From the NCBI RefSeq assembly GCF_000783395.1, contig NZ_JSFK01000033.1:24056-88055 (forward strand): a stretch of 64,000 nt of DNA. Direction: 5' to 3'. A program made the translations under genes and the position numbers. The stretch comes from Pseudomonas chlororaphis. Lineage in GTDB: Bacteria > Pseudomonadota > Gammaproteobacteria > Pseudomonadales > Pseudomonadaceae. The first letter of the stretch is position 1. Each line of letters opens with the position of its first letter. Shown here piece after piece: positions 17,908 to 25,521 of the stretch. The notes beneath the pieces are model-generated. The model made no database searches. It was not told the origin of the DNA and saw nothing but the letters and a program-made list of their open reading frames with translations.

Positions 17908-18351
17908 TCAGAGCACAGGTGTACTCATATCAAGCTGCATTCGCAGAAAACACTCGTCCGCGCCCTGAACCTGTAGGCCTTTTCTTTCATACAAGTTTCT
18001 CGCCGGATTATTCTCGAATACGGTCAGTCGCACAGCCGGGCGTCTTTCTTTGCGGGCCATGTCGATAACCTGATCAATCGCCCAAGAACCAGCGCCCTGC
18101 CCCTGAAACGCTTCAGCAATCTGCAATTCACGGATATAGAGCGCACGCAGATCCCGGCTGAGGCTGAGAAAACCCACCGCCAGATCACCTCGCACTATCA
18201 GCCAGCTCTGGCGCCCCGACCAACCTACGTCAAATGCTTCGTCCTGCCATAACAGGTCATGGTCAATGTAATAGCGCAGCATGTTCTGACAGGTGAGATC
18301 GCGGGCAAATGCCAGGTCTTCTGGAGTCGCAAGACGTAAGTGGAATGTCAT
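17908..18351 (-). CDS. GNAT family N-acetyltransferase
   Basis: 147-aa acetyl-CoA-dependent acyltransferase. The fold pattern is visible: N-terminal FHLRLATPEDLAFARDL, the beta-4 segment DLAVGFLSLSRD, and the acetyl-CoA pyrophosphate loop QIAEAFQGQGAGSWAIDQV. Its ATG overlaps the stop of the preceding nitrilase gene as ATGA, implying translational coupling; the longer in-frame start at 18387 lies inside that gene. The substrate is unknown. Confidence 0.85.
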   Translation of the reverse strand: MTFHLRLATPEDLAFARDLTCQNMLRYYIDHDLLWQDEAFDVGWSGRQSWLIVRGDLAVGFLSLSRDLRALYIRELQIAEAFQGQGAGSWAIDQVIDMARKERRPAVRLTVFENNPARNLYERKGLQVQGADECFLRMQLDMSTPVL

Positions 18352-19109
18352 CGGGCTTGCGTAACAGGAACAACCCGTCCCTGCCACGCACCGTCATTAC
18401 GCTGGGCGACAACCAGCAGGTCGCCCGTCCCGGGAGCTGCAGCGATCAGCGAACCGTCTTCGGACCAGATGCTACTGCGCCCCCCGGATTGCCAACCGCC
18501 GGTCGGCCCGCCGTGATTGGCAATCAGCACAGCCATCGAGTGTTGCCGGGCGTAGCCCTGAAGTATTGCCGTATCGACTGCGTAACCTTTCTCGCTGATC
18601 AATACACTGGCTGCGTAAAGGTCAGCGCCCTGATCGGCGGCCGCCGCGGCATGACTGGCGTGCGTGAAGTCCGCGCACACCGCCAACGCGACGACGTCCC
18701 CGCCGATACTCAGCGTCGGGCCGCCGAAACCGGGTGCAAAAACAAGTTCCTCGCCCGTGTGCAAATGCTGCTTGCTATAAACACCAAGCGAACCATCAGC
18801 CCCCAGAACCAGAGCACCAATGCGCACCGAATTACTGTACTCCAGCCGAATTGGCATACCGACAACGGCAGTCACCCCAAGCTCTCGGGCCAAATCTCTC
18901 AGCGGTTGCAGCACTGCGTCTTGCGGGTCAATCGCCAATGCCGCCGCGTCCTGTCCTTCATAGCCAGTCAGCGACAACTCGGGAAAAACCAGCAACTCAA
19001 CGCCCTGCTCCGCTGCTGCCTCAATGAAACGGCCATGTCGGACAATGTTTCCGAGAATGTCCCCGGCAAGGGAGAAGCTTTGGGCAGCGGCAATGGTCAG
19101 TGTCGACAT
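18348..19109 (-). CDS. Carbon-nitrogen hydrolase (nitrilase superfamily)
   Basis: 253-aa amidase/nitrilase-fold hydrolase. The Glu-Lys-Cys catalytic triad is present: E44 (FPELSLTGY), K113 (YSKQHLHTGE) and C145 (LAVCADFTH). An omega-amidase-like or ureidopropionase-like role is possible but cannot be chosen from sequence alone. It is translationally coupled to the following GNAT gene, so hydrolysis and acetylation may act on related compounds. Confidence 0.85.
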   Translation of the reverse strand: MSTLTIAAAQSFSLAGDILGNIVRHGRFIEAAAEQGVELLVFPELSLTGYEGQDAAALAIDPQDAVLQPLRDLARELGVTAVVGMPIRLEYSNSVRIGALVLGADGSLGVYSKQHLHTGEELVFAPGFGGPTLSIGGDVVALAVCADFTHASHAAAAADQGADLYAASVLISEKGYAVDTAILQGYARQHSMAVLIANHGGPTGGWQSGGRSSIWSEDGSLIAAAPGTGDLLVVAQRNDGAWQGRVVPVTQAR

Positions 19110-19260
19110 GGTTCATCCTTGGCAATCAAGCAAAACGCTGAGTGTCACCACTCTTGTCCAAATCAGGCAATAGGCATTTTGTTGATAACGCCATAGCAAT
19201 TTCTGATTGCTGAGCCACATCGGCCTCTAGTAAGCTCGGCCCATTCATCGGAGAAAGACC

Positions 19261-19389
19261 ATGTTCAGCACCCTTTCACAGCTTCGTACCGCCAGCGCCC
19301 TGCGCTCGGTTGCGGCTGCCCGGGTGAATGACGTTTGCACTCCGGTCAGCTTTTATTTTGGGTATTGGTTTAGCCACTGGCGCGCCTGA
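19261..19389 (+). CDS. Aromatic-rich leader peptide of the DAHP synthase gene
   Basis: 42-codon ORF with a strong ribosome site (CGGAGAAAGACC before ATG). Its last 13 codons encode SFYFGYWFSHWRA, so three Phe, two Tyr and two Trp codons fall within the last eleven codons before the stop. A 9-bp helix can form between codons of this stretch (19357-19365) and bases just after the stop (19389-19397), and a strong terminator follows at 19439-19464. This is the architecture of a transcription-attenuation leader that senses charged aromatic tRNAs. The regulatory role is inferred. Confidence 0.78.
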   Translation: MFSTLSQLRTASALRSVAAARVNDVCTPVSFYFGYWFSHWRA

Positions 19390-19438
19390 TACCCAAACGG
19401 CGCCCATAACAACGGGTCGCCTACCAGAGATTTCTCAA

Positions 19439-19475
19439 CCCCCGGTCGGCCTCCCGACCGGGGGTTTTGTTTTTT
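19439..19475 (+). terminator. Attenuator-type intrinsic terminator before DAHP synthase
   Basis: A perfect 11-bp GC-rich stem (19439-19449 with 19454-19464, 4-nt loop) followed by TTTTGTTTTTT. It sits between the aromatic leader peptide and the DAHP synthase gene, so it should set how much transcription reaches that gene. Confidence 0.85.
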
Positions 19476-19525
19476 CAGCCCCGAACTTTTTCAGCAACAC
19501 ACCAGACACTTTGAGGATTCACGAA

Positions 19526-19678
19526 ATGAACTACGCCACTTATTACCGTTACGACAGCTTTAGCGCCTGGCGATTTACCAGCTTCCGCTCGGGACAGCCT
19601 GCCGCCTCCGATCGGTCACCTACAGGTGGCAAACACACACATATAGCCAATACGGCCAACTGTCGAACACCCCAATAG
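19526..19678 (+). CDS. Second aromatic-rich small ORF upstream of DAHP synthase
   Basis: 50-codon ORF (MNYATYYRYDSFSAWRFTSF..) with TGAGGA upstream. Its first 20 codons include four Tyr, three Phe and one Trp; the rest is Ser/Thr/Gly-rich and unremarkable. It ends 47 nt before the DAHP synthase start. It may be a second leader peptide acting after the terminator, for example by translational coupling, or a small protein of its own. A longer in-frame reading from 19328 passes through the terminator and is not accepted. Confidence 0.5.
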   Translation: MNYATYYRYDSFSAWRFTSFRSGQPAASDRSPTGGKHTHIANTANCRTPQ

Positions 19679-19725
19679 GGCCGAGCGCGCGGGACGAACC
19701 CGCCGCCAGCCCAGGAAGACCGAAT

Positions 19726-20802
19726 ATGAACTCGTCCGTTTCTGCTCTGCCGCTGTCCACGCTGAACTCTGCCAACGAAGCATTGACCCTGCGTCTGCCA
19801 AGCTCGTTGCAACTCAAACAGCAATTGCCCCTGAGCAATGCCTTAAGCCTGCAAGTCGCCGCCCAACGTCAGGCGGTTCGCAACATCCTCAATGGTCAAG
19901 ACCAGCGCCTGCTGGTTATCGTCGGTCCCTGCTCCATCCACGACCCACAATCGGCACTCGAGTACGCCGGCAAACTCGCTCGACTGGCTGAAGAAGTCAG
20001 CGGTGAAATGCTCTTGGTGATGCGCGCCTATGTCGAAAAACCGCGTACGACGGTTGGCTGGAAAGGTCTGGCCTACGACCCGCATCTGGATGGCAGTGAC
20101 GACATGGCTGGCGGCCTGACTCTGTCACGCGAGCTGATGCTGGAAATGATCCGGCTCGGCTTGCCAGTGGCCACTGAGCTGTTGCAACCCATGGCTGCCG
20201 GCTACTTCGATGACCTGCTCAGTTGGGTGGCCATCGGCGCCCGTACCACTGAGTCGCAGATTCACCGGGAGATGGCCAGTGGATTGAGCATGCCGGTAGG
20301 CTTCAAGAACGGCACCGACGGCGGTGCCGCCATTGCAGTTGACGCCATGCGCTCGGCAGCCCATCCGCACCGGCATTTCGGCGTCGATAGCCAAGGACAT
20401 CCGGCCATCATCCAAACGCCCGGCAATCCCGACACCCATCTGGTACTGCGCGGTGGCCATAAAGGTCCGAATCACGACCGCGAGAGCGTGGCCAAAATCC
20501 ACGCCGACCTGGCTCGCCTGAAGATTCCGAGCCGGATCATGGTCGATTGCAGCCACGCCAACAGCGGCAAGGATCCCTTGCGTCAGCCCGGTGTATTCAA
20601 CGAAGTGCTTGAGCAGCGCTTGCAAGGTGACCGTTCTCTGATCGGTATGATGATTGAGTCTCACCTGTTCGAAGGCTGCCAGCCGCTGAGCGAATCCTTG
20701 CGCTACGGGGTGTCGATTACCGACGCCTGCCTGGGTTTCAGCGCGACCGAACGCTTGCTGCTCGAAGCCTCGCAGCGCCTCACCGCACACACCAAAGGCT
20801 GA
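19726..20802 (+). CDS. 3-deoxy-7-phosphoheptulonate synthase (class I DAHP synthase)
   Basis: First enzyme of the shikimate pathway, joining phosphoenolpyruvate and erythrose 4-phosphate. 358 aa, the normal length of the AroF/AroG/AroH type. Evidence: VIVGPCSIHDPQSALEYA, RAYVEKPRTTVGWKGLAYDPHLDGS, FKNGTDGG, ILRGGHKGPNHD-like block (VLRGGHKGPNHDRES) and VDCSHANSGKDP with the metal-binding histidine. Which aromatic amino acid inhibits it cannot be told safely. It is preceded by an aromatic-rich leader peptide and terminator, so attenuation is likely. An AGGA site precedes the ATG. Confidence 0.95.
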   Translation: MNSSVSALPLSTLNSANEALTLRLPSSLQLKQQLPLSNALSLQVAAQRQAVRNILNGQDQRLLVIVGPCSIHDPQSALEYAGKLARLAEEVSGEMLLVMRAYVEKPRTTVGWKGLAYDPHLDGSDDMAGGLTLSRELMLEMIRLGLPVATELLQPMAAGYFDDLLSWVAIGARTTESQIHREMASGLSMPVGFKNGTDGGAAIAVDAMRSAAHPHRHFGVDSQGHPAIIQTPGNPDTHLVLRGGHKGPNHDRESVAKIHADLARLKIPSRIMVDCSHANSGKDPLRQPGVFNEVLEQRLQGDRSLIGMMIESHLFEGCQPLSESLRYGVSITDACLGFSATERLLLEASQRLTAHTKG

Positions 20803-20814
20803 TTGCCACACTTG

Positions 20815-20842
20815 CCCTCCGGTTTTATCGCGAACCGGAGGG
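20815..20842. terminator. Hairpin between convergent genes
   Basis: CCCTCCGGTT and AACCGGAGGG form a 10-bp stem with an 8-nt loop in the 52-nt space between the DAHP synthase gene and the convergent gene at 20855. No long T-run follows on either strand, so efficiency is doubtful. Confidence 0.45.
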
Positions 20843-20854
20843 ACCACATATCTG

Positions 20855-21934
20855 TTACGCCTCCACTCGCACTTGCGTCACCGCCGATTCCTGACTGACA
20901 TCGTCCAGACGCTCAACCGTGTAGGCGACGCGCACGGTCGTGCCATGGTGTTCACGCCAGAACCGGTGCGGAACGATAAAGATCAGCGGTTTTCCTGCCG
21001 TCTCCCGAGTGATCTCGCGGTCATCCCGGTGATTGAATAGATCCCCGTCGCACTTGAGATACACAAGCTCGCCTTCCTGCGTCCGGGCATTCCCAATCAC
21101 GATGGTGACGCCATCGATCGAATCATCGTTCAACAGCACGCCATCTTCAGCTTCAAGCACATCGGGAGCATCCAGCTCACCACGAAAGAAAGGAGTGACG
21201 ACAATTCTCGTGGCTTCGGATTCGCGAGTCGCTCCCCCTGCCTGTTCCACTCTATAGCGCACCATCACCTCGCCACCGAGATGCGCCGCAATGTGCGTTC
21301 CGTCAATCCAGAATGACAGCACGTCGGCGACAGCAAAATTTTCCACCTTCAAGCTGTCGCTGAACGTTGCAGGCAATTTGTCTGCGCCCCACATCAACGT
21401 AATGACGTCTCCAGCAGCCATTCGGGCGTAAGGCTGGAGCACGACAAGCGTGCCTTCCGTCATTCGCGCCGGGTCCAGCGTCCCACCGATGGCACCCTCG
21501 ACAATCGGCGCAAGCAACTCCGGCCGTGTATCCCCCACGGACAATTGCACACGCGCAGATAACGCGGGCCCCGACGGCCCCGCACTGAGCAGCTTCCAGT
21601 AGACCTCTAGCGAACCGCCATCCAGCGCTGCGACATGCATGCCTTTGATAACGAAAACGACATCCTTGCCGACCTGTGCCGCGCTGACATAGCGAACCAT
21701 TTCATGCTGGTAAGCAAAGCCCTCTATATCCAGGCCGTCCCAACTCAACAGCAACTGATCGCCACAGGCCATGTTTGCATAGGGAGCGATTCGGACAACG
21801 ACCTTGCCCAGCGAAGGATCAAGCACCGTGCCTTCCAGGGGATCGAGGGTTGCCGCTGGCAGCAGTTGATGCGACTCACAGAGACTGACGGGGTGGCGCA
21901 TCCGGTAGCAAAACTCGACTTCGTGCGTGTGCAT
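20855..21934 (-). CDS. Hypothetical protein with three beta-type repeats
   Basis: 359 aa, function not recognised. Three repeats of roughly 110 residues can be aligned by eye: each opens with a LLPA/LLAP/LDAP-type segment and a statement like GTLDP..GTLVVLQPYARMAAGD, runs into LSW/LMW/LKC-D, and ends with an Ig-like strand pattern (HMVRYVSAAQVGKDVVFVI-like; YRVEQAGGATRESEA; YTVERLDDVSQESAV). There is no signal peptide. It resembles the tandem Ig-like modules of larger Pseudomonas surface proteins, but it is short and appears cytoplasmic as written. GGAG precedes the ATG. An intrinsic-terminator-like hairpin lies just upstream of the start. Confidence 0.75.
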   Translation of the reverse strand: MHTHEVEFCYRMRHPVSLCESHQLLPAATLDPLEGTVLDPSLGKVVVRIAPYANMACGDQLLLSWDGLDIEGFAYQHEMVRYVSAAQVGKDVVFVIKGMHVAALDGGSLEVYWKLLSAGPSGPALSARVQLSVGDTRPELLAPIVEGAIGGTLDPARMTEGTLVVLQPYARMAAGDVITLMWGADKLPATFSDSLKVENFAVADVLSFWIDGTHIAAHLGGEVMVRYRVEQAGGATRESEATRIVVTPFFRGELDAPDVLEAEDGVLLNDDSIDGVTIVIGNARTQEGELVYLKCDGDLFNHRDDREITRETAGKPLIFIVPHRFWREHHGTTVRVAYTVERLDDVSQESAVTQVRVEA

Positions 21935-21954
21935 TTAGTGGCTCCATTCCTTGG

Positions 21955-21981
21955 AAAAAACGCCGTGCTCATGGACGGCGT
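21955..21981 (-). terminator. Terminator-like hairpin upstream of the three-repeat gene
   Basis: On the minus strand ACGCCGT and ACGGCGT form a stem with an 8-nt loop, followed by TTTTTT. It lies only about 20 nt upstream of the 359-aa gene's start. It could end a minus-strand transcript from 22000-22260 or act as a leader attenuator. The rest of the 336-nt gap 21935-22270 holds nothing else I can support. Confidence 0.5.
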
Positions 21982-22270
21982 CGACAGCCAACATTGAACG
22001 TGATCCTACCCATTTTCGATGTCAGCCTAATCCGCCGCTGGCACACAGCAATCGCCTCTAACTCGGTAGGCAAACTTCACAAATTCGCCATCAACCTAGC
22101 GAAAGATGGCGGCAACTTCCGATTTGGATCTCACAAGAATCTGAAAATTCGTACAGCTTCTAGTCCAGATTCAACGGCCAAGAGAAGCCTCTTCTTACTT
22201 CTTCAACGGGATGAGTGTTTTAGAGTGGCCCCCGTACTCCCCGATGAACTTCTGTGAAAAAGGTAAGAAC

Positions 22271-23140
22271 ATGCAACGGAATGCTTCAACTCGCTATCCC
22301 ATCCTGTTGGTACACGGCCTGTTCGGATTCGAGCGCATCGGTCATTTCGAGCTGTTCCAAGACGTAAAGGACGCTCTGAAAACGACCGGCAGCCGAGTGT
22401 TTGTTCCACACCTTTCTGCCACCCATAAAAACGAAACCAGGGGTGAGCAACTGCTTGCACAGATCGATCGTGTTCTACGAGGCACGGGCGCCGACAAAGT
22501 CAACCTCATCGGACACAGCCAGGGAGCATTGGCTGCTCGGTACGCTGCGGCGCTTGCGCCACACGCCGTAGCCTCGGTGACTTCCGTCAGCGGTCCGAAC
22601 CACGGTTCGGAGCTGGCCGATTTTTTGCGCAAGGCACTGGTGCCCGGGCGACTGCCGGAGGCAGTCGCGCAAAATGTGGCGACACTGTTTGGCAATTTTC
22701 TTTCGCTGCTCAGCGGCAGTGCGACATTGCCGCAGAACGCGCTGGCGGCACTCAATGCTCTGACGACCGAAGGCGTCGGCGATTTCAACGACAAGTTTCC
22801 GCAAGGATTACCCGAAACCTGGGGCGGACACGGTGCAGAACAGGTCAACGGTGTGCGCTATTACTCCTGGAGCGGCGTCCTGCCTGCCGACAGTCCGCCG
22901 ACACTCGATCCGACCCGAAACGTATGCCATGCGCTATCGCAATATTTCATGACCGAGACCGAGCAGAATGATGGTTTCGTCGGCCGTTTCAGCTCTCACC
23001 TGGGCCAAGTGATCCGCTCCGATTATCCGCTGGACCATTTGAACAGCCTGCGCCGCTCGGCCGGCCCGGTCACTGCCCTGACCGATCCGATTGAACTGTA
23101 CGTTGAACATGCCGCACGTTTGCGGGCCGCGAATCTCTGA
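22271..23140 (+). CDS. Triacylglycerol lipase, Proteus-like, without signal peptide
   Basis: Alpha/beta-hydrolase lipase of 289 aa. Oxyanion motif LLVHGLFGF, nucleophile S83 in GHSQG, and the probable triad partners D234 (NDGFVGR) and H256 (LDHLNSL). The segments TTEGVGDFNDKFPQGLP and NGVRYYSWSG strongly resemble the family I.1 lipases of the Proteus/psychrophile subgroup, which lack signal peptides and do not need a foldase. Here too there is no signal sequence and no lif gene nearby. Start chosen at the ATG 22271 after AAGG; an upstream in-frame extension has no support. Confidence 0.85.
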   Translation: MQRNASTRYPILLVHGLFGFERIGHFELFQDVKDALKTTGSRVFVPHLSATHKNETRGEQLLAQIDRVLRGTGADKVNLIGHSQGALAARYAAALAPHAVASVTSVSGPNHGSELADFLRKALVPGRLPEAVAQNVATLFGNFLSLLSGSATLPQNALAALNALTTEGVGDFNDKFPQGLPETWGGHGAEQVNGVRYYSWSGVLPADSPPTLDPTRNVCHALSQYFMTETEQNDGFVGRFSSHLGQVIRSDYPLDHLNSLRRSAGPVTALTDPIELYVEHAARLRAANL

Positions 23141-23237
23141 GTGAGGTCGCGGACATCCGAACGAAACTTTGCCGAGAATTCGTCCACTGAATCCGGTAGG
23201 CTCCACACTTTACTGAAATAGACTGGAGAGTTTCCCC

Positions 23238-23519
23238 ATGGCAAAAGCCACTGCCCGTCACATCCTTGTTGCCAGCGAAGACAAGTGCAACGAACTCAAG
23301 GCCCAGATCGAAGGCGGCGCCGATTTCGCCGAAGTCGCCAAGGCCAACTCCACCTGCCCGTCCAGCCGTCAGGGCGGCGACCTGGGTTCGTTCGGTCCAG
23401 GCCAGATGGTCAAGGAATTCGACACCGTGGTCTTCAGCGCGCCAATCAACGTCGTGCAAGGTCCGGTGAAAACCCAGTTCGGTTATCACCTGCTCGAAGT
23501 CACCAGCCGTCAGGACTGA
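23238..23519 (+). CDS. Parvulin-type peptidyl-prolyl isomerase (PpiC-like)
   Basis: 93-aa single-domain parvulin, which speeds cis-trans isomerisation of proline bonds. Family motifs: ARHILVASEDKCNEL, CPSSRQGGDLGSFGPGQMVKEFD, and VKTQFGYHLLEV. It has no signal peptide, so it is cytoplasmic like E. coli PpiC. GGAGAG precedes the ATG and a terminator follows. A close paralogue lies at 43030. Confidence 0.93.
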   Translation: MAKATARHILVASEDKCNELKAQIEGGADFAEVAKANSTCPSSRQGGDLGSFGPGQMVKEFDTVVFSAPINVVQGPVKTQFGYHLLEVTSRQD

Positions 23520-23540
23520 TCCGTCGCCTGATTGCTCGCC

Positions 23541-23566
23541 AACGGCCCGCCTTCTGGTGGGCCGTT
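23541..23566 (+). terminator. Intrinsic terminator after the parvulin gene
   Basis: AACGGCCCGCC and GGTGGGCCGTT pair across a TTCT loop (one mismatch), followed by GTGTTT, 21 nt after the stop. Confidence 0.6.
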
Positions 23567-23652
23567 GTGTTTCAGTTACATATACGGCTGGCGACTGGCG
23601 CGCCTCTCGCGTACAACTTGCGCATATCGATTTCCCGGTTCCAAGGCTGACA

Positions 23653-25521
23653 ATGCGACTGGTTTTCCCCTCATTGATGCTCACCGCCCTCGCCCTGCTG
23701 ACGGGCGCCACCGGCGCAAACGCTGCACCGCAACACGCGTTGACCGTTTATGGCGAACCCGCCAAGTATCCTGCCGGCTTCAGTCATTTCGACTACACCA
23801 ACCTGCAAGCTCCCAAGGGTGGGACCATGCGCCGCTCGGCCATCGAGATCGGCCATTTCGACCATGTCCTTCCCTATATAGACAAAGGCATCGGCGTCAC
23901 ACAGATCGATGGCTTGCTCTATTCGCCGCTGGCCCAGCGCTCTCTGGACGAGCCTTACACGGTCTACGGGCTGGTCGCGCAAAAGATGGAGCGCTCGGAC
24001 GATGGTCTGTCGCTGCGGTTCTTCATCAATCCCAAGGCACGTTTCGCCGACGGCAAAGCGATCACCGCTGAAGACGTGCGCTACACCTACGATTTATTGA
24101 TGACCCAGGGCAGCCTGCGTTATCGCACCCAGTTTGCCGATGTCAAAGGCGTCGAAGTCGAAGCACCGCTGATCGTGCGTTTCGACTTCAAGAGCAATGA
24201 AAACCGCACCCTGCCCCTGGACGTCGCGACCCTGCCGGTATTCCCCGAGCATTGGTGGAAGAGCCGCGATTTCGCCGGTGGTGGCGGTTACGAAGCGCCG
24301 CTGGGCAGCGGCCCCTATCGAGTCGGCAAAATCGATTCGGGACGCAGCATCACCTTTGAACGCAACGCCGACTGGTGGGGCAAAGACCTGCCAGTCAGTC
24401 GCGGCCTCTACAATTTCGATCACTTCAGCATCGAGTACTTCGGTGATACCGACGTCGCCCGGCAAGTGCTGCGCGGTGGAGCCTATGACTACAACCGCGA
24501 GTTCTCCGCCACTGGCTACTCGATCGGCTATGACAGCCCCGCACTGAGCGACGGGCGTCTGCAAAAAGCCCACTTGGCCACCGAGGCGCCGCAGTCGGCC
24601 CAGGGCTTTGTGTTCAACCTGCAGAAGCCGATGTTCACCGATCGCCGTGTGCGCCAGGCCCTGGCGATGCTCTGGGACTTCGAGTGGAGCAACCGGCAGA
24701 TGATGCGCGGTATGTATATCCGCCAGCAGAGCTACTTTTCCAACACGCAACTGGCGGCAAGCGAACTGCCCGATGCCCAAGAGTTGAAAATCCTCGAACC
24801 GCTGCGTGGCCAGGTTCCGGACGAGGTTTTCAGCAAAGTCTTCGAAGCGCCGAAAACCGACGGCAGCGGCGTTATCCGTGACAAACAGTTGCAAGCGCTC
24901 GAACTGCTCGAACAGGCCGGCTGGAAACCCGATGGCGATCAACTTGTGAATGCGCAAGGCGAGCCGCTGAGCTTCACCTTCCTGGTCAGCCAGAACGGTA
25001 TGGATCGCTTGCTGCTGCCGTACAAACGCACTCTGAAACAGATTGGCATCGACCTGAACATTCGCCGCATCGACTCCTCGCAATACGTCAATCGCCTGAT
25101 GAGCCGCGACTACGACATGATCGTCACCGGCTATCCGGTCAGCACTTCGCCGGGGGGTGAATTGCTCAATTATTTCGCCTCCGCGTCGGCCAACGACCCG
25201 GGCGCGAACAACTACATGGTGTTGAAAAACCCGGCGGTGGATACGTTGATCAATGGGTTGATTCGCGCATCCACGCAGTCCGACATGCTGCATTACGCCC
25301 ATGCCCTGGACCGGGTGCTGCAATGGAATTACTACTGGATTCCCAACTACTATCCACCGGGCACTTCAACCGTCTGGTGGAATCGCTTCGGCATACCGTC
25401 GGTGCAAGCCAGCAATGACGAAGCCATCGAGAGCTGGTGGGAAATCAGCAGCACCCCACTGACCAATCAGCAGATGACCGCCGAGAAAATTTCCCGTGGC
25501 AGACCCGGAGGGCCGCACTGA
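23653..25521 (+). CDS. yejA: Peptide ABC transporter substrate-binding protein (YejA-like)
   Basis: Cluster C periplasmic binding protein of 622 aa. The Sec signal peptide (MRLVFPSLMLTALALLTG, cleavage near NA-AP) marks the ATG at 23653 as start. YejA-type features include HALTVYGEPAKYPAGFSHFDY, PKGGTMRRSAIEIGHFD and GAYDYNREFSATG. The YejABEF system imports oligopeptides and microcin C-like compounds in enterobacteria. Its stop overlaps the yejB start by one base (TGATG), so the operon is tightly coupled. Confidence 0.92.
   Translation: MRLVFPSLMLTALALLTGATGANAAPQHALTVYGEPAKYPAGFSHFDYTNLQAPKGGTMRRSAIEIGHFDHVLPYIDKGIGVTQIDGLLYSPLAQRSLDEPYTVYGLVAQKMERSDDGLSLRFFINPKARFADGKAITAEDVRYTYDLLMTQGSLRYRTQFADVKGVEVEAPLIVRFDFKSNENRTLPLDVATLPVFPEHWWKSRDFAGGGGYEAPLGSGPYRVGKIDSGRSITFERNADWWGKDLPVSRGLYNFDHFSIEYFGDTDVARQVLRGGAYDYNREFSATGYSIGYDSPALSDGRLQKAHLATEAPQSAQGFVFNLQKPMFTDRRVRQALAMLWDFEWSNRQMMRGMYIRQQSYFSNTQLAASELPDAQELKILEPLRGQVPDEVFSKVFEAPKTDGSGVIRDKQLQALELLEQAGWKPDGDQLVNAQGEPLSFTFLVSQNGMDRLLLPYKRTLKQIGIDLNIRRIDSSQYVNRLMSRDYDMIVTGYPVSTSPGGELLNYFASASANDPGANNYMVLKNPAVDTLINGLIRASTQSDMLHYAHALDRVLQWNYYWIPNYYPPGTSTVWWNRFGIPSVQASNDEAIESWWEISSTPLTNQQMTAEKISRGRPGGPH

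Noticed and set aside
19328..19678. 116-aa frame through the attenuator
   Set aside because: It crosses a strong intrinsic terminator and has no ribosome site; the two small ORFs with ribosome sites explain the region better.
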